Below, piece after piece: positions 1 through 11,000 of a stretch of 64,000 nt of DNA. Under the pieces are notes generated by a model. That model had not been told where the DNA came from, made no database searches, and saw only the letters and a list, made by a program, of their open reading frames with translations. Both the position numbers and the translations under genes were made by a program. Position 1 is the first letter of the stretch. Each line of letters opens with the position of its first letter. Where the stretch lies: contig NC_089586.1 in the NCBI RefSeq assembly GCF_019320115.1, positions 2,938,804 to 3,002,803 on the forward strand, read 5' to 3'. This DNA comes from Miscanthus floridulus (lineage: Eukaryota; Streptophyta; Magnoliopsida; Poales; Poaceae).

Positions 1-618
1 TGTTCGTTGGGGTAGCTTCTCCCTCGTGGATTCTTTCGACGTGTCCCTCGGGGGTACCTACATGAAGCATTCATGAGAAGGGTGATGGTTCCCCCTGCTG
101 GAGTTAGAGTCAGAGGGTGACCCTGATTCTCCCACGAGTAGGTCGTTGAAAGATTCCATGACATATTCGGTCATCCCCACTAACTCGTCGTTCGCGGGGG
201 ATGGAGGCATGTGTTGCGCCGCAAGGTGGTCAATGGTCTCTGCGGCGTTGCGGAGACTGGATGGGAGCGCTATCGGGGCACTCCGGATGAGGTATTCTAA
301 GGAGAGCGGCTCTCCCCCGGCTAGCTACGTTATGATGTTGGTGAAGGAGAAAGTGAGGCTCCCCGGGTCCTCCCAGGATGGTTGGGGTCCTAGGTAGGCA
401 TCGAGCTGGCGCTCTAGCCTCTCATAATCGAAGCCGAGGGGCTGGTCGCTCCTGGGGGCATGGGCCTCCAGTGTGTACAGCCGTAGCTCCTTGAGTGCCT
501 CAGCGATCGCGTTGAGTCTGGCGGAGTGGAGAGGTTGGACGGCGACGGGAGCCTGCATCAACTCTCCCTCTATCGTGATGATGAAGTCCAGGTTCTCAAA
601 GTGCACGTGCACGCCCAT
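1..618 (-). pseudogene. Ty3/gypsy gag, N-terminal part, cut by window edge
   Basis: The minus-strand frame starting at 618 (MGVHVHFEN...) runs to the window edge in one phase. It has an in-frame stop at about 323-325 and at least one more near position 75. It lies directly inside an LTR (701-1786) with a leader of about 80 bases between, the usual place of gag. The composition (LERQLDAYLGPQPSWEDP, then a low-complexity acidic/serine part) resembles the start of gag polyproteins of grass gypsy elements; no zinc knuckle or pol domain is visible because the element continues off the left edge. The bases next to the LTR (on the minus strand GCGCGCAAGGTAGGG) resemble the leader next to the LTR of the Tat-type element at 43680-43698. 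Family assignment is inference. Confidence 0.6.
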
Positions 619-700
619 GACCTAGCTGATGCTGTGACTAGCCATCCAAGGCCTGGTGTGGACGTCGAGACGCGCAAAGGGCCCTACCTTGCGCGCTAAC

Positions 701-1786
701 TGTCGGTGTTTCGAGTTACCATCGACGAGTAAATTTCTAGTATTGTGTATCTGGCTCGGATGGTGTGCTTAGAGAACACGAGGTTTATACTGGTTCGGGC
801 AGAAAGTCCCTACGTCCATTTCATCGCTGCTGCTCGTATTACTAGCACCGAAAATTTGTAGTAGGGGTTATAAACGGGCGAGAGAGGGAAAGGATCCCAA
901 GTCTCTGGTGGAAAGAATGAATGTGGAGCTGGATCCGATCGGGTCTCGATGGGTGGATCCCGTTCATGGGGCGCCCTGCTTTCCCTTTTATAGGCCAAGG
1001 GAAAGCACGGGTTACAGTAGAGGAAAAGGAGAAGAACGAGAGAGAGAGAGAAGAAGAAGGCTGCTAGGACTGCCGGGTCCTTCTTTCCCTTCATGCGGGT
1101 CCCGCCGATCCTATAGACGTCAACAGAGATGGCTCCACGTCGTGGCCTTGTTTGTCACTGACGTCAGGCGTAGGCGTCATCTGCCGGTCATGGCGTCCCA
1201 TTCCGTCCTGGCGGGCATCGTGGTGAATAGCACTGGCACGCCCGATGTTGTTCTTGATGTGAATCCTCAGATATGGCCTGTCATGGCCACGTGTTACATA
1301 GGGACGTGTCGGTCTCTTCCTTGGTGTTAGACTTTTGACCCAGGCCCATACGCTTGGACCTGAAATGGTTGGCGGCTGTATGGGTCCCCGTCGGGCAAGA
1401 CGGATCCCGCACCCAAGGGGTCGGGCGAGGCGGAGCCCGCGGCCTTGGGGTTGGGTGAGGCGGAGCACAAAGCCAAGGGTCGGGCGAGACGGAGCCCGCG
1501 GCCTCAGGGTCGGGCGAGGCGGAGCCCGCCCCCAGAGGTCGGGTGAGGCGGAGATCGCGGCCTCGGGGTCGAGCGAGGTGGAGCCCACCCCCAGAGGTCG
1601 GGTGAGACGGAGATCGAGGCCTCGAGGTCGGGCGAGGCGGAGCCCACCCCCAGAGGTCAGGCGAGGTGGAACCCGTGCACCTGGGGGTCGGTTGGAGCTG
1701 TAGTCGCGCTCTGGACTGCTCGGATGAATCAATGTTGATGACCATTAACTCCTCCTCTTCGGGTACCCTAATATTGGTGCCCGACA
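701..1786 (-). mobile_element. 5' LTR of the truncated gypsy element at the left edge
   Basis: On the minus strand the unit starts TGTCGGGCACC at 1786 and ends CACCGACA at 701, with TG...CA termini and inner edge towards gag at 618. It contains a GC-rich tract of degenerate repeats (roughly 1395-1680, GTCGGGCGAGGCGGAGCCC and variants). The other LTR is outside the window, so the target duplication cannot be checked. Length is 1086 bases. The opening on the minus strand is like the widespread grass gypsy LTR type; this is from memory of such elements. Confidence 0.75.
985..993 (-). promoter_or_regulatory. TATA box of the edge LTR
   Basis: On the minus strand the LTR reads CTATAAAAG here, followed by a GC-rich stretch. 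This is the expected U3/R promoter position, about two thirds into the LTR in its own orientation. Transcription would run leftwards towards gag. Confidence 0.5.
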
Positions 1787-2256
1787 GTAGGGCTCCTAGC
1801 GCTTCTCTTCGGGCAACCCTTCGCCTAGCATAGGTCCTTCCATCTCTTCCATCATTCTTGCACCTCCATTGTAAGAACTTCAGAGCATTCAAGCGAGGAA
1901 CATGCACTCGATCATCTCTGAGACTGAACGTAGGGCTCCGGCCTGAACCAGTATAAATCCTCGTGTCTATTGGATGCTACCATCGTCTTCCTAGAGTAAT
2001 GCGGCAATCGTATAAGTTTACTAGTCTGGTTTACGAAACACTGACATATCCATAGTTCCCCTTGGATATTAGCGCCTAATTCTCTTGGGATCTTAGCGAT
2101 CATGTACAATCATGTAGACCAAAAGCGGTCCGTCCCAAAACAAATCAACTAATAGAATCACTAAGTAAAACTTTCTTGAGTTTAATCAACCTTTTAATGA
2201 AGAATCACAACATTTATAATATCAAATAAGTAGAATGGTGTATCTAGTAGTTAGGC
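1787..2256. repeat. Fragment of another LTR retroelement, no gene
   Basis: This flank of the edge LTR contains a stretch at about 1940-1965 (GAACCAGTATAAATCCTCGTG) of the kind seen in the R/U5 part of grass gypsy LTRs. No coding frame or clear termini are seen. The edge element probably inserted into an older LTR. The last 150 bases are AT-rich with nothing recognisable. Confidence 0.35.
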
Positions 2257-2259
2257 TTA

Positions 2260-2633
2260 GACCCTGTTTGGATCCACCCAACTAAAATTTAGCTAACTAA
2301 TTGCTAGAGCTAAAATTTAGCTAGCTAAAATTTAAAGGGCGGGTGTTTGGATCCTCTAGCCAATTGAAAACCTTGACCATGCTACCCTCATTAATTCCAT
2401 TGTTTAGCTACATAAACCTTAATTGGGGTGTTTGGATCCTCTAGCTAAACTTTAGCTGAGGTAGTTTGGTCATTGAGGTCTTTTAGCTGGTTTTAGCTAG
2501 GTTGAAATAGCTAAATGGTCCGTGTACATTTTAGCCTTCGGCTAAAGTTTAGCTAGATTTGGCTATGAACTGTTTGAATTCACCACTTTATTATTAGCCG
2601 GCTAAAGTTTAGTTGGTGAATCCAAATAAGACC
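2260..2633. mobile_element. Tourist-like MITE (PIF/Harbinger type)
   Basis: The ends are imperfect inverted repeats: the left end starts GACCCTGTTTGGATCCACC, and the right end read in reverse complement starts GGTCTTATTTGGATTCACC, both followed by AACTAAA..TTTAGC. The 3-bp target duplication TTA is at 2257-2259 and 2634-2636. Inside, the GTGTTTGGATCCTCTAGC motif is repeated at about 2343 and 2429. There is no coding capacity. Termini plus TTA duplication fit the Tourist/PIF-Harbinger group. Confidence 0.8.
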
Positions 2634-2636
2634 TTA

Positions 2637-3044
2637 GAATAACTTGGCTTGGAATAACTTCATATTATAAGCCAAAAGGTACTTTGCACTCGTGAACAAA
2701 AAAAGGTCACGTGCTCATTTGACGCAGGCAGGCGGCAGCGCGTTCAATAACGAACAAGTCCACCACAGGTAGCACGCGGCAGCAGTCCAGCAGATCTGAA
2801 CAACGGTGCCCGAGAGCAGTTTCCACAACGTTTCTTTCTTCGTTCCTCCACTGACTGAAGTACTGAACCCTTATTCTTCGACCGCCGGGACGTACTCTCT
2901 CACCGGCCGGCACTTTTTTTAGACCAAAGACCGAATGCCGCTTTACAGAAAGCAACACCGGCCGGCACTGCACAATTTCCCCCGAAACTCACATAGTCAC
3001 ATGCTGGCGTGAGTCCGTGACCGTGAGGCCCCGAAGTAGCCCGA
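2637..3044. other. Intergenic, nothing recognised
   Basis: Between the MITE and the start of similarity to the second small-gene copy. Short frames exist but none has a family feature or a paralogous match elsewhere in the window. Confidence 0.5.
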
Positions 3045-3312
3045 ACGAGACCCCAGCCGAATGAACCGTCAAAACAAAGTAGCCCGCCCAGCTCCCCCGT
3101 CTGCCCATCGCGATCGCGCGACTGGCGCCCGCGCACGGGATCCACTCGCGGGACACGCAAGAGGATCCTACCGCCATCCCGCTCACGTCCTGCTTGTTGC
3201 CGCTTCCGGTCCTCTGCGTCGCGGTCTCGCCCCGCGGGTGGAGATGGATGGGAGCGGGACCGACGACCTTGGCGTTGCACGGGAGACTTTTGGGCCCGGT
3301 GCCGGCCGGTGC

Positions 3313-3490
3313 GTCACGCGTGACATCGCGGAAATTCTGCTGGGTGGGGGTTCGGCTCGCAGCAGCAGCGCAGCTCGTTTTCAGCATGCGGATGAGGACG
3401 TTCGATAGCTTCCGCGCGGCCCAAGTAACCGAGATTCTCGGTCACTCTGGCAGTTTCCTAGCTCTCAGCTTGCGTGACAAGTCTATAAAA
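3313..3490 (+). promoter_or_regulatory. Promoter of small gene copy 1: palindrome and TATA box
   Basis: A perfect 12-bp palindrome GTCACGCGTGAC is at 3313-3324 and a TATA box (CTATAAAAG) at 3483-3490, about 105 bases before the ATG. The same palindrome and TATA recur at matching spacing in the other two copies (15667/15848 and 48531/48728), while much of the intervening sequence has drifted. The core ACGCGT is of the CGCG-box type bound by CAMTA calmodulin-binding factors in plants; that binding is a hypothesis here. Confidence 0.6.
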
Positions 3491-3594
3491 GCAGCGTGGC
3501 GCAGCTCAAGGCAGCTCGCAAGTCACGGAGAGCGCGCAGCAGAGCAGAGGTACTTCAGGCAGCTTACAAGTAGAAAGATACAGCTTGCTAAGAG

Positions 3595-3861
3595 ATGGCG
3601 ATGGCGTCCATGATGGGAGGAGACTTCGTGGAGGCGTACGTGCTCAAGAACGCGTACAAGGAGAAGCTCCGGCGCATGGAGGCCGCCGAGGGGGAGAAGA
3701 GGAGCAAGCAGGGCCCCGCGGAGAAGAAGGCCTCGGGCGGCGGCAGCAGCAGCAGGGGAGGAGGAGGAGGCCTGTTTGGGCTCCTGAAGAAGAAGGTGCA
3801 CCCAAAAGCGGCCGCGTCGCCCATGAAGATGACCAGCGCTGAAGAAGAATCCTCTTGTTGA
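3595..3861 (+). CDS. Small basic glycine/lysine-rich protein, copy 1 (unknown function)
   Basis: An 88-residue protein of a family I do not recognise. Residues 3-33 (MASMMGGDFVEAYVLKNAYK then a charged helix EKLRRMEAAEG) are almost identical to the copy at 15990. They are followed by a lysine-rich segment, a Ser/Gly linker (about 46-58), a conserved LFGLLKKKVHPKAAASPM block (59-76) and an acidic tail. There is no signal peptide or membrane segment. The start could be 3595 or 3601 (ATGGCGATGGCG); only the second is conserved in the other copies. Strong TATA box, short 5' leader, single exon and conservation of protein against a drifting linker between copies argue that it is a real gene. The duplicated block spans about 3045-4480. 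The basic middle could bind nucleic acid or membrane lipid, but no function can be inferred. Confidence 0.75.
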   Translation: MAMASMMGGDFVEAYVLKNAYKEKLRRMEAAEGEKRSKQGPAEKKASGGGSSSRGGGGGLFGLLKKKVHPKAAASPMKMTSAEEESSC

Positions 3862-4068
3862 TTCAGCTCTGTGTCTGTCCAACAAATTTGCTGTCGCCAT
3901 GACTGGACGATCGGTCGTCGTGGACAGCGCACGAGGCCTGCTTGCAATTGCGCAAGTAGAGGATTGTGTAGTCTTCATTCTTTCTTTCTTTGTTGACGAT
4001 CTGGCGTGTTACTACGACTCGCTTGGTGTCGATCATGTTGTTTCATTGGTTACTCAGTGTAAATTATA

Positions 4069-4277
4069 CTAAATCCGTTCTAAATTATAGTTCGTTTTAA
4101 CTTTTTTTATCCTAACTTTGACCACTCGTCTTATTCAAAGATTTGTGTACAATATCACTTCTTTTGTTGTGGCTTGCTTTATTAAAAATGTTCTTCAAGA
4201 ATGACTTAAATTTGACTATGTTTGCACAAATTTTTTAAATAAGACGAGTGGTCAAACTTAAGGTCAAAAAAAAAGTC
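4069..4277. mobile_element. Stowaway-like MITE remnant in the 3' region of copy 1
   Basis: It contains a 16-bp perfect inverted repeat, GACCACTCGTCTTATT at 4120-4135 and its complement at 4238-4253, and a left end (CTAAATCCGTTCTAAATTATAG) after TA that resembles the common grass Stowaway opening. The right terminal repeat seems lost. The second gene copy is an empty site: there TGTAAGTTAC is followed at once by GTGAAATGGC, while here TGTAAATTATA and GTGAAATAGC are separated by these 209 bases. Confidence 0.65.
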
Positions 4278-4480
4278 GTGAAATAGCAAAACGGCATTGG
4301 CCAAGCGCCCAAAGCCATAATATAATTAATTTCAGCTGTAATGCGATAATTAAATATTTCTCATACTAACGTTCAAGTTATGCAGACTTAAATTTCTTGG
4401 TGATTCAGCTTTCAATGGCTCCGAGCACACTGAAATGGCTCGGTGTGTCTTCAGTCTACTGATCATCACTGACTAGAGCA

Positions 4481-5061
4481 GCCAGGATGATGATATGGCT
4501 TGGCCGGCTTGGACGGGGCAAACATGGGAATGGGACAGCGGTTCCAGAACTCTCCCATTTTGAACTCTGCAAGCTTCCATACTTCCATTTCGATCCGTGC
4601 CGGCCGAGCGCAGCTTCAAAAAAAAAAAATCTTCCCCTTTCAGCAAACCAAAGCCGTCGCTCGCACCTTTTTTTTATTGCTGTAATTGAACTATATATTC
4701 TCACTCTCCTTAGAACGTGCACCGAGAACACATTCTCTCGAAAAAAAAGTACAAATTATATATTTTTCTTAACAAGAAAAACATGCTCCATGTTAGATGT
4801 GTAGATGTATATATGTATTTTCCCTCTATTTGGAGGGGTTCTTTGCATATATATGCACTTGTATATGGCTAATTCTATAGAAGGCCAAACGTCTCACTCC
4901 ACTCACTGCCACACGTGCCACTTGCCTTAAAAAACAAAATCAACTCCCACACGCCTCACTCCGATCCCACCCTTATCCCTTCCGCGCTCCTCATCCCCTA
5001 CCACAGCGCACCAACGCCCGGCGTCCTCCCCGACCGGGAGCCCCCAACGCCCACAGATCCG
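4481..5061. other. Intergenic, nothing recognised
   Basis: AT-rich with short A and T runs; ends of the duplicated block on the left, the solo LTR target site (GCAGC, 5062-5066) on the right. No supported gene. Confidence 0.5.
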
Positions 5062-5066
5062 GCAGC

Positions 5067-8000
5067 TGAAACATCCTCAATTTTCTGCGAAGGGAAAATC
5101 CACATAATGAATTATAATATGATGAAACCATTAGTCGATTCCATCATATTATCTTATATCAGTCGATATCACAGTCACACATCGTAAGGTTACAAGAATA
5201 CAAGATATTACATCACTGGGGAACACACCTATTACAGAGTTAATCTAGCGAAAGACTATTGAGTGAAGGCTCCTCCTTCACGGGCCTCATCAGAGTTGGC
5301 GTAGTGCAGCGTAGATTCCATCTTCGAACCAAACTTGAGCGTAGGCGCGAGACCTCCTAATCCTTTTAAAGTCAGCATCTCTGAGAAGCAGGAAATCTGC
5401 ACACCGCCAGATGTGTGCAGGCCATGGTCAGTACCGATGAGCTTTAGTGGAAAAGATAAACAAGGGATCTGGCGATCCTAATATTTAGCTGTGGTTTGCA
5501 TCCTTAGCGCATGAGAAGTAAATAATATTAGTAATAATAATATCCAATTTTTAACACATTCACCCCCACACCATCCATATCCATCCACCAACCATCTCCA
5601 CACCACCACACCATATCTCATCTCACATATTCAGGTCGACAGGCCGACTCCCTCTTGGCCTTGTCTCAACGGCCCGCAGCCCCCAAGGCTCACGACCGGA
5701 AAATACCCCAAACCCTGGAGGGAGAATAGAAGGACTCAGCTCCTATCTAGTTTAAGCGAAACCCAAAAAAGGTCCATAGCCGACAAGAAGGCATATGTAT
5801 CGATCGATCAACCATACACTCTGCAGAGGTTTTACATACCCACAAGATTAGCCATCCTCGGAGCCATGTATCTCGTAGGCAGAATTTCGGTCGCTTGCTA
5901 GCCTAGAACGATGCCACCCTACCTCTCAGCCCTAGAACATCCCAAGTCTAGTCTGGAATGGCTGATACTGTGAGTCGTAGACAGAGCCGGGGCCCACCAG
6001 ATGTCAAGAGCCGGTCCACAAGGTCTCCTAAAGTCTCAGAAGGGTGTGGGGGAAAACCGCGCACCCCATACCTCCTTGCACACATTCACCTAGCAGTAGT
6101 GGCATCGCTCTACCAAATAGTCTGACCGTCCCGCACCATATAGAGCGAGTGGGATGTAAAGGATTCCCGGTGAATCTGAGTACTAGTAAGTCTTTAGGGA
6201 TGACCAAGCCAGAATGTCTTCATCAGGGTTTCCATTTTACATGCCACCACAGCACCTCTACCCCGGGCTCCACCTCTCCGAGGTTCACACCCAAGGCCAC
6301 CTCCAATTACCATTTACCCGCCACAGGTATTCCATATCCCAGTGCCTAGGTAGCACCACATGGCAAGACTCACCCCAGGCTCGTCGTTATTCCAGCTCGG
6401 TCGACACAACCCTCACTCTCCACGCACCCAAGACACACGCAGCACGCTCACACACCACCAAGTCTGGCTCCCATAGCCAAACCATTCCCAGGGGTTCACC
6501 ACCAGCATCACATCCCCGACATAATGCGAAGTAGAGTTAATAATAAGTATAGTGATGTAATATGCAAGCAAACAAGCAAGTAAGCATATATAAGTGAGCG
6601 AATGCGCAAGGCAGGGTGACGTGGTAGAGTGGGTTGCATCAGGGTGATAATGGCTCAGGTAGTAGCATGCATCAATATACTAGCAAATGATTAAATATAA
6701 AGCGCTAGCAGTTCTAGATATTATGCAATGTCTAATAGGATTCTCTAAAAGAGGGTGCTGCCATGACACCTGCGATGTCGAGGTAGTAGTGGTACAAATC
6801 TTTGTTAATTGATGTAGTTGATCAGCAAGGTCTCTTCTTCGCAGGGTCCTGTCGTCGATCACGTTCTCCTACTCCATCGGGTTCCGATCCAACGTTGTCC
6901 TCGAGGCAATTACCTCCCAAAACACACTCAAGGCAAGAGAACAAATAATACTCCAAAAAGGCGACAAGACACAGAATGAACACAAAGAGGAAACGACTTG
7001 GCCCTCTCGGTGGATGTCCGATTTCCTCGGGCCAAAGAAACACGAGTGGTGGTTTGCTGAGCACAAGGTTAAGTTATGGCCAAGCCAATATGGCTTTACG
7101 ATAAACGGTTTAAGCCAGAGCTTATCCAGAGCAAACACCATGGCTCACGAGCTTTCGATCCGGTGTCATTGAATTGACGGGGATTGGAAGTCAGGCCCCA
7201 AGAAAGAAGAATGACGGGGTTCGGCTCTTATAGCCTTATCCCGCAAGTCACAATTGGACACGAGTAGCCAACAAGAACGAATAACACTATTGTGACTTGG
7301 CTCCAATGTACTTTGGCTCACCCACTATGGTAGGAAGCGGTAGCACAAAGAGGTTGGACAGCGATGGGTCCTCTCGATCCACACGACACATCAACGTCGG
7401 GAGCCGAGGAGATAGTCGTTCAACACGGCAAAAGCAGCGGGGTTAGCTAGGCATGTCCATGTTATGTTCCCAGACACATCTTCGGGGAAGATGGTTTTTA
7501 GACGGTCGATCGGGTCAACACGCACGGGTCCGAGGTACGACATAGACCATAGCTTTGCTAACAAAAGGGAATAGTCCGGTCTTTGATCCAATCGTTACGG
7601 GCAAGACGGGATCGAACAGAGCGGGCTATCGGGGCAACAAGAGCAAGAACAACCAAGAGCAAGGTCCACTTCTTCTAACGCACACGCTATGACAAAGACG
7701 GGGCATCGGAAAGAGCGACGCTCAAGAACACCAAGTGCATAAGCCACTCGTAGGGTACCCGACCTGGGTGCACTAGCACCGAGATATCTCTCGGATTCGA
7801 AGCGGTGCGGTTGTCACCGCGAGGATCGGAGAAACGTGATGGTCAAACGGGGTACAAGCATCCAAGGGCTTGAGCATGAAGAAGCAACTAAAAGCAAAAG
7901 AGAGGCGTAGCTCCATGGTCATGGCGAGGTGAACTTGCGGCCACAAGCTATGCCAACGAGTTGGCATCCATCGTTCCATGATTGTTTACTCCCAGGTTAT

Positions 8001-11000
8001 CTCCCACAGAACTTGGTCACGAAGGGCTCAAAATGTGCAGGTAATATCCACATCGATATCGCCATTGATATTGAATCCATCACGACCATGTTCTAGGGCC
8101 GAAGATAGGAGCTAACACTCGTGGTACTATGAAGTCAACTAAAAAGCGAGGGGTCGAGTTACACTCGGCATCACGGTCATGGCGAGACGGATCCCGCGAT
8201 CGTAACGTCCGAACGAGGTACGATCCCTCAGCCAGCTCGAAGGCTCGGCACATAGGCAACAACACCAACAACCAGCGATAAGAACCAAACATGACCGAAA
8301 GACACAACAACTCAACACGACTGCGGAGTAGCACATTCCATAGTTGGGTGGTAGGTGAATTCCTGTAAGACAGTCACGAACAGATAGGTTGTAAGAATAG
8401 GGCCCAACAAGGTAGATATGTGTATACGGAAAGATGCGAGATGGGGCTTCCCATGGTCTTGGTAAGACATACGACTAGGGTTCATGGTCCAGAGGTTACG
8501 GCTCGCAGTAGACGAGGTCATGGTGGTCTCAGCAAGCGAGGCCATGTGGTTTGGGCCAGCGAGGCCCTATGGTCTCGGCCAGCGAGGCCATGTGGTCTCG
8601 GCAACGGTGGTCTCAGCAACGGTGGTCTCGACAACGGTGGTCTTGGCAACGGTGGTCTCGACAACGGTGGTCTTAGAAATGGTGGTCTCGGCAACGGTGG
8701 TCTTGGCGACGGTGGTCTCGACAACGGTGGTCTTGGCGACGGTGGTCTCGACAACGGTGGTCTCGGCGACGGTGGTCTTGGCGACGGTGGTCTCGGCAAC
8801 GGTGGTCTTGGCGACGATGGTCTCGGCAACGGTGGTCTTGGCGACGGTGGTCTCGACAATGGTGGTCTCGGCAACGGTGGTCTTGGTGATGGTGGTCTCG
8901 GCCACGGTGGACGAGTCATGGCTTTAGAGAATGCTTCAATGGTAGTCGGCAACCACACCGGCGTTCAACTAGGATTCGACTCTACGGCAAAGATGAGGAT
9001 GGCCAAAGGCGGTTGTGACTTGTCCCAGAAGGCTGTGGCTGAATCTGGCCGGCTGCGGCCAGCTACAGCCTGCTGTGGCTAGCTGTGGCTCGCTGCAGCC
9101 CGCTGTTTGCTGGCCGGGGCTGGCTATGACTTGCTACGGCTTGCTGAGGCATTTGGCTCGCATTCTCGGTAGTCAGACAGAGGAAGGTGGTCAAGCGGCC
9201 GGTCTCCTGCACTCTCCGTTGGGCTAAGTGACGTGAGGAGGGCAGGGCAGCGGTGGTGGCCGCCAACGCGGTGCACGGCACAACCATAGCGGCCAGCGTC
9301 GATAGTGGGCTCCAGTTGGGGTACCTCTATTTCGGCGGTGGCAAGGCAGAGTCCAGTCCACTACCATGCGTGTGCGCCACAACAAGGATGGGGCCGGGCA
9401 CAGGGCTCGTGCAAGGCCATGCGGTGATGTGCATGCGCTTGCTGGCGTCTAGCCGCTTGGCGTGGCCATGGGCGACAAGGCACTACATGCTAGTGGTTGC
9501 GCGTGTGTGTTGCTACAAGTCGCACGACAGCAGGACGGGAAGGAGCGGTGACTAAGGCCGAAAGGTGTGGGCTTGACCAGTGCGTGCTCCTACAACGGCG
9601 ACGAGGTCACGAGGCAGCCGGGCGTGGCTATGGTGGTCAGCTGGCTACGTGCATGGCGCTACGCCACGAGGCTGTGTTCCATGGCAAGAAGAGCAAGGCC
9701 GTAGGACGCTCACCGATGCTCAGTGGAAGGCCCAAAAGGGCTTGGCTTGCGAGGGCAGAGGCGTTCGCCCGACGGTACCCGCGCGCGAGCTGTGTGTTCG
9801 TCCAGGCAGTGGCAACAAGGCAAGGTCCTAGGCCGGTGCTTGCGTGAGTCCATGCGGTGGTTGTGGTCACAAACATGACGGCAAGGTTGGAGATCACGGT
9901 GGTGAAGGGAACGGCTAAAAGGGCATGGCGACTAACATGTCACGACATCACGCCGTTGCTCATGGCGGCGTGTCCATGCCAGTCGTGCGCCCGTGGCGTT
10001 CTTGTGCCTGTGCGAGGCTTGGCACATAGGACGATGGCATGACGAGGCCGTGGGGGTTTGGTGACAAGGCAAGATGGGCTTGGTTGATGCTGGTTCGTGT
10101 GGGCGCGCGGGCACTTGGCCGCATCGGTGTTCCTGAGCACCAGTGGCTCGTCAAGGCCGCGCTTGGGCCGTGTGCATGCGTGCATGTGTTCGTTGGTCTA
10201 GGGCTGGCCTTGTGCTAACTCTACTGGTTCCAGGAGGTCAGAACAAGGCGGTGTCATGGGAACGCGGCGGCGCTCCGGCGGTGCACGGGCAGACACGGTC
10301 AGTGGCTCAAAGGCTGGTCAGGCAGGCATCAAGACATCAGACAAGAGGTGGGGATTAGGGAATCCAGTGCTCACTGTTGGTCAGGGTAGCGGCGCGGTGG
10401 TGGGTCAAGGCTGCGACGTCGAGGTGGTGGCGTTCCGGCTCGGAGCAGAGGATGACGACACAGAGGACGACGCCATCGTGGTCGGGGTGCAGGGCGAGGT
10501 CGAGGCCCAAGTTGGTGACGGTCCGATGCAAGGACATTCCGTGGCAGCCACGGTCTCCGAGGGCTCGGCGTCGCTGCAGGTTTCAGAACTCGGTGCAAAG
10601 GCCGGTCAGGCATGGTCACTGAAAGGCGTCGAAATGTGGGGTCTTGGGTTCAGGGAAGGCTCACCGTCCGCTTGTGAAGGCCGTGATGGAGATGAGGTGG
10701 ATGGCGGCTCGACGTGGTGTCGACGCCGGGGCTTGACGTGGATCCATGGCTGCGAGGTCTCCGTGCGACGTGGCTTGGCGAGGCCGTGGAGTTTCCGTGG
10801 TCGCGTGGCTCGATGACGCATCCGGCGTTGCAGGCGAGGTCGCGGACGGCGTCGAGGTTGGCGTTCGAGTGGCCATGGTGCTCGGCTGGGAGCGGCCACG
10901 CGGCGAGGCAGTGGAGGGCCACGGCCAGCGACGGCTGACCGGCGTGGCTTTGCAGCAGGGCAGGGCGGAGCAAGGAGGGAGGGAGAGGGATGGAGCGGCG

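Noticed and set aside
1335..1703. Arg/Gly/Pro-rich frames in the edge LTR
   Set aside because: Produced by a degenerate GC-rich repeat in the LTR, open on both strands.
8590..8912. CRISPR-like array
   Set aside because: Contiguous 15-base tandem units without spacers in a plant genome; it is a minisatellite.
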